Assembly: GCA_910579335.1 (NCBI GenBank)
Contig: CAJTUQ010000010.1
Coordinates: 1-10,879, forward strand
Origin: an uncultured Dorea sp.
Lineage (GTDB): Bacteria > Bacillota > Clostridia > Lachnospirales > Lachnospiraceae
Length of the DNA stretch: 10,879 bases
Direction: 5' to 3'
Positions 7,654 to 10,879 of this stretch are shown in pieces. Made by a program: the position numbers and the translations under genes. Within the stretch, counting starts at the first letter, position 1. Each line of letters starts with the position of its first letter. The notes under the pieces are model-generated. The model searched no databases, was not told the DNA's origin, and worked only from the letters and a program-made list of their open reading frames with translations.

Positions 7654-7870
7654 GTTCTTCTCCTTCGTCATCTAAAAGCAGAATCTTTTTCTCCACCTTG
7701 TCAATCTTGTCGCTGCACAGCTTCAGCATGTCCATGCCCTTATGGTAAAGTTCAAACGTCTCCTCTAAGGAAACCTCCTCCTGCTCCATGCCTTCTATCA
7801 CTTCGTCAAGCTGCGCAAATATATCCTGAAGCGTCCGGTTATCTTCCGGTTCCCTGTCTTTCCCGCTCAT
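7637..7870 (-). CDS. xseB: Exodeoxyribonuclease VII small subunit
   Basis: XseB is the small subunit that joins XseA in several copies to form exonuclease VII, which degrades single-stranded DNA from either end. The 77-residue acidic, largely helical protein shows the family core: FAQLDEVIEGMEQEEVSLEETFELYHKGMDML at about residues 18-49, where the conserved LEE and LYHKG elements stand out, followed by a helical region ending in an acidic tail. The ATG at 7870 overlaps the xseA stop codon in an ATGA arrangement, so translation is probably coupled, as expected for two subunits of one enzyme. The 3' end overlaps the ispA start by 17 bases. Confidence 0.94.
   Translation of the reverse strand: MSGKDREPEDNRTLQDIFAQLDEVIEGMEQEEVSLEETFELYHKGMDMLKLCSDKIDKVEKKILLLDDEGEEHEFES
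7660..7665 (-). promoter_or_regulatory. Ribosome binding site that sets the ispA start
   Basis: On the minus strand this reads AAGGAG, 6 bases before the ATG at 7653 and inside the end of xseB. The alternative in-frame ATG at 7671 has no comparable site upstream. Confidence 0.65.
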
Positions 7871-9078
7871 CCTCTCTGCTCCTCCTTTTTACCCGTGACG
7901 GCCGCCGAGACGACGCCGTCGGTTACATAGACCGATATCTCGTCCCCTTTTTCCGCCTGCCTGATACTCTTCAGCGCACGCCCTCCGGGAGCCTGCACAT
8001 AAGAATACCCCTGATTCAGCTTCTTTAACGGGGAAAGCCCTTTCATAATCTCCACATACAAGGAAAGCCTGTGCCTTGCCTCCCCAAGCGCCCCTTCCAT
8101 CAAAAGACGCAAATCATCCTCGCATTCCACCGCACGCTGTCTGTAATCCCTGAGAAGATTTTGCGGATGCAGGTACTTTAGCCTTGTCTTGTAGTTTTTC
8201 AGCCGCATCCGGTTCATCTCAAGTCTCTGCATGAGCAGCCGCCTCATCTTAAGCCGGCATTCTAAAAGCCCGTCTGCAAGCTTCTCATATTCGTACACTG
8301 CAAGCTCCGCCGCCGCTGAAGGCGTCGGCGCTCTTAAGTCCGCCGCATAATCTGCAATGGTCGTGTCCGTCTCATGACCGACTGCCGAGATAACGGGAGT
8401 ATGGCAGTCAAAAATCGCTCTCGCCACTTCCTCTTCATTAAATGCCCACAAATCCTCTATAGAGCCTCCGCCCCTTCCTGCAATGATCACATCCACGCCC
8501 GCCTTATCAAGCAGCCGGATGCCGCGGACGATGCTCTCCTTTGCCCCCTCTCCCTGCACCTTGGCCGGGTACAGAAGAAGCTGCACATAGGGATTCCTTC
8601 TTCTTGATATATTTATAATATCGCGCACCGCCGCCCCTGTAGGTGCGGTCACGACTCCGACCCGGCTTGCAAATGCAGGAATCGGCTTCTTATATTCAGG
8701 AGCAAACATCCCCATCTCCGAAAGCTCCTGCTTTAGCTGCTGAAAACGCTCATAGAGGGCTCCCTCGCCGTCTAAGCGTATCTCTTTTGCGTAAAGCTGG
8801 TAAGCGCCGCTTCTTTCATAGACCGCCACACTGCCAAGCACAATGATCTGCTGCCCCTCGCACATACGAAAAGAGAGCCCGCCTCGCTGCCCAGCAAACA
8901 TGACACAGGCAATCGTTCCAGACTCATCTTTTAATGAAAAATATATATGTCCCGAATTGTGATACTTGCAGTTTGACACCTCGCCTTTTACATAAATGCA
9001 ATTCAGCATGTAATCCTGAGCAAACATATTTTTAATATAAGCATTTACCTGCTTTACTGAATATACATTCCGCGCCAT
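7867..9078 (-). CDS. xseA: Exodeoxyribonuclease VII large subunit
   Basis: XseA is the catalytic subunit of exonuclease VII, which removes single-stranded DNA in repair and recombination. From the ATG at 9078 the protein is 403 residues. The N-terminal OB-fold DNA-binding domain (about 3-105) includes YVKGEVSNCKYHNSGHIYFSLKD (29-51). The catalytic domain (about 125-345) holds SRVGVVTAPTGAAVRDI (138-154), the glycine-rich AGRGGGSIEDLWAFNEE (200-216) and SAVGHETDTTIAD plus LRAPTPSAAAELA (231-260). A coiled-coil region near 265-345 is where the small subunit would bind. The frame extends to a GTG at 9096, but the ATG at 9078 has a GAGG site about 6 bases upstream and gives the usual opening MARNVYSVKQVNAYIK. 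It lies 42 bases after nusB and overlaps xseB by 4 bases. Confidence 0.97.
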   Translation of the reverse strand: MARNVYSVKQVNAYIKNMFAQDYMLNCIYVKGEVSNCKYHNSGHIYFSLKDESGTIACVMFAGQRGGLSFRMCEGQQIIVLGSVAVYERSGAYQLYAKEIRLDGEGALYERFQQLKQELSEMGMFAPEYKKPIPAFASRVGVVTAPTGAAVRDIINISRRRNPYVQLLLYPAKVQGEGAKESIVRGIRLLDKAGVDVIIAGRGGGSIEDLWAFNEEEVARAIFDCHTPVISAVGHETDTTIADYAADLRAPTPSAAAELAVYEYEKLADGLLECRLKMRRLLMQRLEMNRMRLKNYKTRLKYLHPQNLLRDYRQRAVECEDDLRLLMEGALGEARHRLSLYVEIMKGLSPLKKLNQGYSYVQAPGGRALKSIRQAEKGDEISVYVTDGVVSAAVTGKKEEQRG

Positions 9079-9120
9079 CTCCCACCTCTGTTTCACATCA
9101 ATGCATACTACGGCTCCAAA

Positions 9121-9522
9121 CTAGGAAGCCGCAAGCTTCGCAAGCACCCCGTTTATAAAAGAAGGGCCGTCGTCACTGGAATACTTTTTCGCAAGCTCCA
9201 CCGCCTCGTCAATCGCAACGCCTACGGGAACGTCGTCATCCCAGCGCATCTCATAGACCGCCAGCCTTAAGATGCTTAAATCCGCCTTGTTCATACGGCT
9301 TGTCTTCCAGCCCTTCGCCGTCTCGTTTATCAGCTTGTCAATCTCGGCAAGCTTTCCGCCGATTTGCTCTGTCTTTGCCCGGATGTATTCCAAATCCTTT
9401 TCGCCCGCACCTGTAAGCTCATTAAGATACAGCTCCATCTGCGCCTTCCTATCGTCCGCAGCGTTGAACTCCATCCCGAATACCAGCTTAAAGATGTGGT
9501 CTCTCAACTCTGTTCTCTTCAC
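9121..9522 (-). CDS. nusB: Transcription antitermination factor NusB
   Basis: NusB binds boxA RNA together with S10 (NusE) to keep RNA polymerase elongating through rRNA operons. The 133-residue all-helical protein opens with the family pattern TELRDHIFKLVFGMEF (4-19). It carries the conserved C-terminal block WKTSRMNKADLSILRLAVYEM (72-92) followed by VPVGVAIDEAVELAKKYSSDDGPSFINGVLAKL (98-130). The start is a GTG that immediately follows the asp23 TAA, with a GGAGG ribosome binding site inside the end of the upstream gene, so translation is probably coupled. Pairing of an Asp23-family gene with nusB is common in Firmicutes. Confidence 0.97.
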   Translation of the reverse strand: MKRTELRDHIFKLVFGMEFNAADDRKAQMELYLNELTGAGEKDLEYIRAKTEQIGGKLAEIDKLINETAKGWKTSRMNKADLSILRLAVYEMRWDDDVPVGVAIDEAVELAKKYSSDDGPSFINGVLAKLAAS

Positions 9523-9906
9523 TTATTTTTCCTCCGGCATCTCCACTCCGGTAATCCGTATATTGACATCCGCAACGTCAAGCCCTGTCATATTTTCTAT
9601 AGCCGACTTTACTTTTTCCTGAACCTTTGACGTGGTTTCCTTAATATTGTATCCGTATTTCAAATTCAGAGTCAGCGCCGCCGTCACAATTCCTTCCAGG
9701 ACATCCACCTTCACGCCCTTGGACATGGATTTCACGCCAAGCCTGCTGGCAATATCCTTCGTCGTACTTCCTGCCATAGACGCCACTCCGTCAACCTCCA
9801 TCGCCGCAAGCCCGGCAATGACCGCAACGACCTCGTCTGCAATCTTAACCTCTCCAAGATTCTCCTCTGTCTTTATTGTATACGTATTTTTTTCTTCTTT
9901 TCCCAT
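9523..9906 (-). CDS. Asp23/Gls24-family envelope stress response protein
   Basis: This is an Asp23/DUF322 family protein. Staphylococcal Asp23 sits under the cell membrane through a partner and is linked to cell-wall stress, and Gls24 in enterococci is a general stress protein. The precise role of this paralogue is not known. At 127 residues it shows the family core: LGEVKIADEVVAVIAGLAAMEVDGVASMAG (17-46), SRLGVKSMSKGVKVDV (54-69), LTLNLKYGYNIKETTSKVQEKVKSAIENMTGL (78-109) and VADVNIRITGVEMP (111-124). It has no signal peptide or membrane segment. An in-frame ATG occurs at 9942, but the ATG at 9906 has a perfect AGGAGG site 9 bases upstream and matches the usual family length. It is the first gene of the long operon, behind a strong promoter, and abuts nusB directly. 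Confidence 0.95.
   Translation of the reverse strand: MGKEEKNTYTIKTEENLGEVKIADEVVAVIAGLAAMEVDGVASMAGSTTKDIASRLGVKSMSKGVKVDVLEGIVTAALTLNLKYGYNIKETTSKVQEKVKSAIENMTGLDVADVNIRITGVEMPEEK
9531..9535 (-). promoter_or_regulatory. Ribosome binding site for the GTG start of nusB
   Basis: On the minus strand this reads GGAGG, 8 bases before the GTG at 9522. It lies within the last codons of the Asp23-family gene, whose stop codon TAA directly touches the GTG. This explains why a non-ATG start is used there. Confidence 0.65.
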
Positions 9907-9915
9907 ATCATCAAA

Positions 9916-9921
9916 CCTCCT
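9916..9921 (-). promoter_or_regulatory. Ribosome binding site that sets the Asp23-family start
   Basis: On the minus strand this is a perfect AGGAGG, 9 bases before the ATG at 9906. The upstream in-frame ATG at 9942 has only a GGAAGGTGG sequence pressed against it, so the shorter protein is preferred. Confidence 0.7.
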
Positions 9922-9983
9922 GTCAGCACAGCGCTTTACCATCCACCTTCCGGAATGTGCCGCGCCGGATTTACATATCCTTA

Positions 9984-10012
9984 ATTATAACAAATTTCTG
10001 TTCTTTTGCAAA
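9984..10012 (-). promoter_or_regulatory. Sigma-A-type extended -10 promoter for the asp23-nusB-xseA-...-recN operon
   Basis: On the minus strand, a perfect TATAAT (9989-9984) is preceded by TG one base upstream, forming an extended -10 element (TGTTATAAT). A weak -35, TTTGCA (10012-10007), lies 17 bases away and matches four of six consensus bases. TTGCAA with a 16-base spacer is an alternative. Transcription would begin near 9977, about 70 bases before the Asp23 start codon. It is the only convincing vegetative promoter I found in an intergenic gap here, and the next ten genes are closely packed behind it. The -35 lies in an inverted repeat (10008-10030). Confidence 0.7.
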
Positions 10013-10030
10013 GCCTTTTTCCTGCTTTGC
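10008..10030 (-). repeat. Inverted repeat between prfC and asp23, overlapping the promoter -35
   Basis: The arms GCAAAGC and GCTTTGC are perfect 7-base complements separated by a 9-base purine-rich loop (AGGAAAAAG on the minus strand). It begins 14 bases after the prfC stop codon. In RNA it could form a hairpin at the end of the prfC message, but no run of U follows on either strand, so it is a poor intrinsic terminator. Its promoter-proximal arm covers part of the -35 box, so an operator role is also possible. Confidence 0.45.
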
Positions 10031-10044
10031 CATGCGCCAAAACG

Positions 10045-10879
10045 TTATTTTGCAAACTCCGTCAGTATCAGGCCGTCATTTCTGTCCTGCGTCATCCGGA
10101 TACTCCACTCGTTCACAAACAAAAGAAGCGGCCTTCCCTTAAGGTCTTTCACTTTCTTCATGTCCGAGGTCCCGGTAAGCTTGTCAAGATTCAAATCTTC
10201 GTTTCCAATCCACCGGATATATTCATACGGCAGGTTATCCAGGCGGATTTCCACATTATACTCGTTTTCCAGGCGGTACTTCAACACATCAAACTGCAGA
10301 ACGCCCACTACGCCTACGATAATCTCTTCCATTCCTGTATTGTATTCCTGAAAGATTTGAATTGCGCCCTCCTGCGCAATCTGGTTGATTCCTTTTACGA
10401 ACTGCTTCCGCTTCATCGTATCGATCTGCCGCACCCTCGCAAAATGCTCCGGCGCAAAAGTCGGAATCCCCTCATAGCAGAAGCGCTCTCCTGATGCCGT
10501 CAGCGTGTCGCCTATGGAAAATATGCCCGGATCAAACACGCCGATAATATCTCCGCCATAAGCTTTCTCCACGATTTTTCGCTCCTTTGCCATCAGCTGC
10601 TGCGGCTGCGACAGACGGACTTTTTTCCCGCCCTGCATATGATGGACGTCCATTCCCGCTTCAAACTCCCCGGAACAGATACGCAGAAATGCGATTCTGT
10701 CTCTGTGAGCCTTATTCATATTGGCCTGAATCTTAAATACGAACGCCGAAAAGTCCGGCTCTTCCATCGGGTCGACCGCCCCTTTGTCGGACATCCTCGG
10801 CAAAGGAGACGTAGTCATCAAAAGAAAATGTTTCAAAAATGTCTCCACCCCGAAATTTGTGAGAGCGGAACCGAAAAAT
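10045..10879 (-). CDS. prfC: Peptide chain release factor 3 (partial, N-terminus off the right edge)
   Basis: RF3 is a translational GTPase that recycles RF1 and RF2 from the ribosome after peptide release. The 277 visible residues are the C-terminal half of a protein normally about 525-530 long. The frame runs open to the right edge. It begins at FFGSALTNFGVETFLKHF, the G5 region (SAL) and last helix of the G domain, then enters domain II with FVFKIQANMNKAHRDRIAFLRICSG, a hallmark of RF3. Domain III includes VGVVGVLQFDVLKYRLENEYNVEIRLDNLPYEYIRWI. The ANMxxxHRDRIAF and GVLQFDV motifs favour RF3 over EF-G or Tet(M)-type proteins. The GTG at 10848 is an internal valine, not the start. It lies upstream of the asp23 promoter and is probably a separate transcription unit, although no strong terminator separates them. 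Confidence 0.95.
   Translation of the reverse strand, partial: FFGSALTNFGVETFLKHFLLMTTSPLPRMSDKGAVDPMEEPDFSAFVFKIQANMNKAHRDRIAFLRICSGEFEAGMDVHHMQGGKKVRLSQPQQLMAKERKIVEKAYGGDIIGVFDPGIFSIGDTLTASGERFCYEGIPTFAPEHFARVRQIDTMKRKQFVKGINQIAQEGAIQIFQEYNTGMEEIIVGVVGVLQFDVLKYRLENEYNVEIRLDNLPYEYIRWIGNEDLNLDKLTGTSDMKKVKDLKGRPLLLFVNEWSIRMTQDRNDGLILTEFAK

Noticed and set aside
9632..10351. Open frame of 239 codons on the plus strand across the asp23-prfC region
   Set aside because: It lies antisense to two clear genes and runs through their intergenic gap. Its composition (Ser, Phe, Arg-rich) is that of a reverse-complement shadow, with no recognisable domain.
10045..10879. Tet(M)-type ribosomal protection protein instead of RF3
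   Set aside because: The ANMxxxHRDRIAF and GVLQFDV motifs and the C-terminal length fit RF3, and the neighbours are core chromosomal genes.
1..10879. A new defence, mobile or biosynthetic system
   Set aside because: All eleven complete or near-complete genes, plus partial prfC, belong to well-known families in a conserved order. There are no integrases, repeats, unknown ORFs or composition shifts that would suggest inserted DNA.

Overview
This window is a conserved chromosomal block from an endospore-forming member of the Clostridia. The gene order and moderate GC content suggest Lachnospiraceae or a close relative, but the family is an inference. SpoIVB indicates a spore former. The order nusB-xseA-xseB-ispA-dxs-tlyA-nadK-argR-recN-spoIVB is a Firmicutes arrangement that normally leads into spo0A, which should lie just beyond the left edge. 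Every supported gene is on the minus strand, so the window reads biologically from right to left. The plus strand carries no gene I can support.

From right to left: the C-terminal half of peptide-chain release factor 3 (prfC, cut by the right edge) ends at 10045. A roughly 140-base gap follows, up to the Asp23 start at 9906. It contains a strong extended -10 promoter and an inverted repeat over its -35 region. This promoter appears to drive a compact run of ten genes: asp23-family protein, nusB, xseA, xseB, ispA, dxs, tlyA, nadK, argR and recN. Most junctions are stop/start overlaps or gaps of 15 bases or less, and the largest gap is 42 bases between nusB and xseA. After recN an 83-base gap carries a good match to a forespore sigma-G promoter. 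It is followed by spoIVB, which runs off the left edge before its stop codon.

Functionally the run mixes housekeeping roles: envelope stress (Asp23 family), rRNA transcription antitermination (NusB), DNA repair (exonuclease VII, RecN), isoprenoid precursor and farnesyl diphosphate synthesis (Dxs, IspA), rRNA 2'-O-methylation (TlyA), NADP synthesis (NadK) and arginine control (ArgR). At its downstream end it meets a sporulation signalling protease with its own developmental promoter.

I found no mobile element, CRISPR array, tRNA or rRNA gene, or clear intrinsic terminator. I also saw no sign of a new defence or accessory system. Points worth a second look are the spoIVB promoter overlapping the recN stop codon, the inverted repeat at the asp23 promoter, a variant catalytic-loop motif in Dxs, and several start-site choices.
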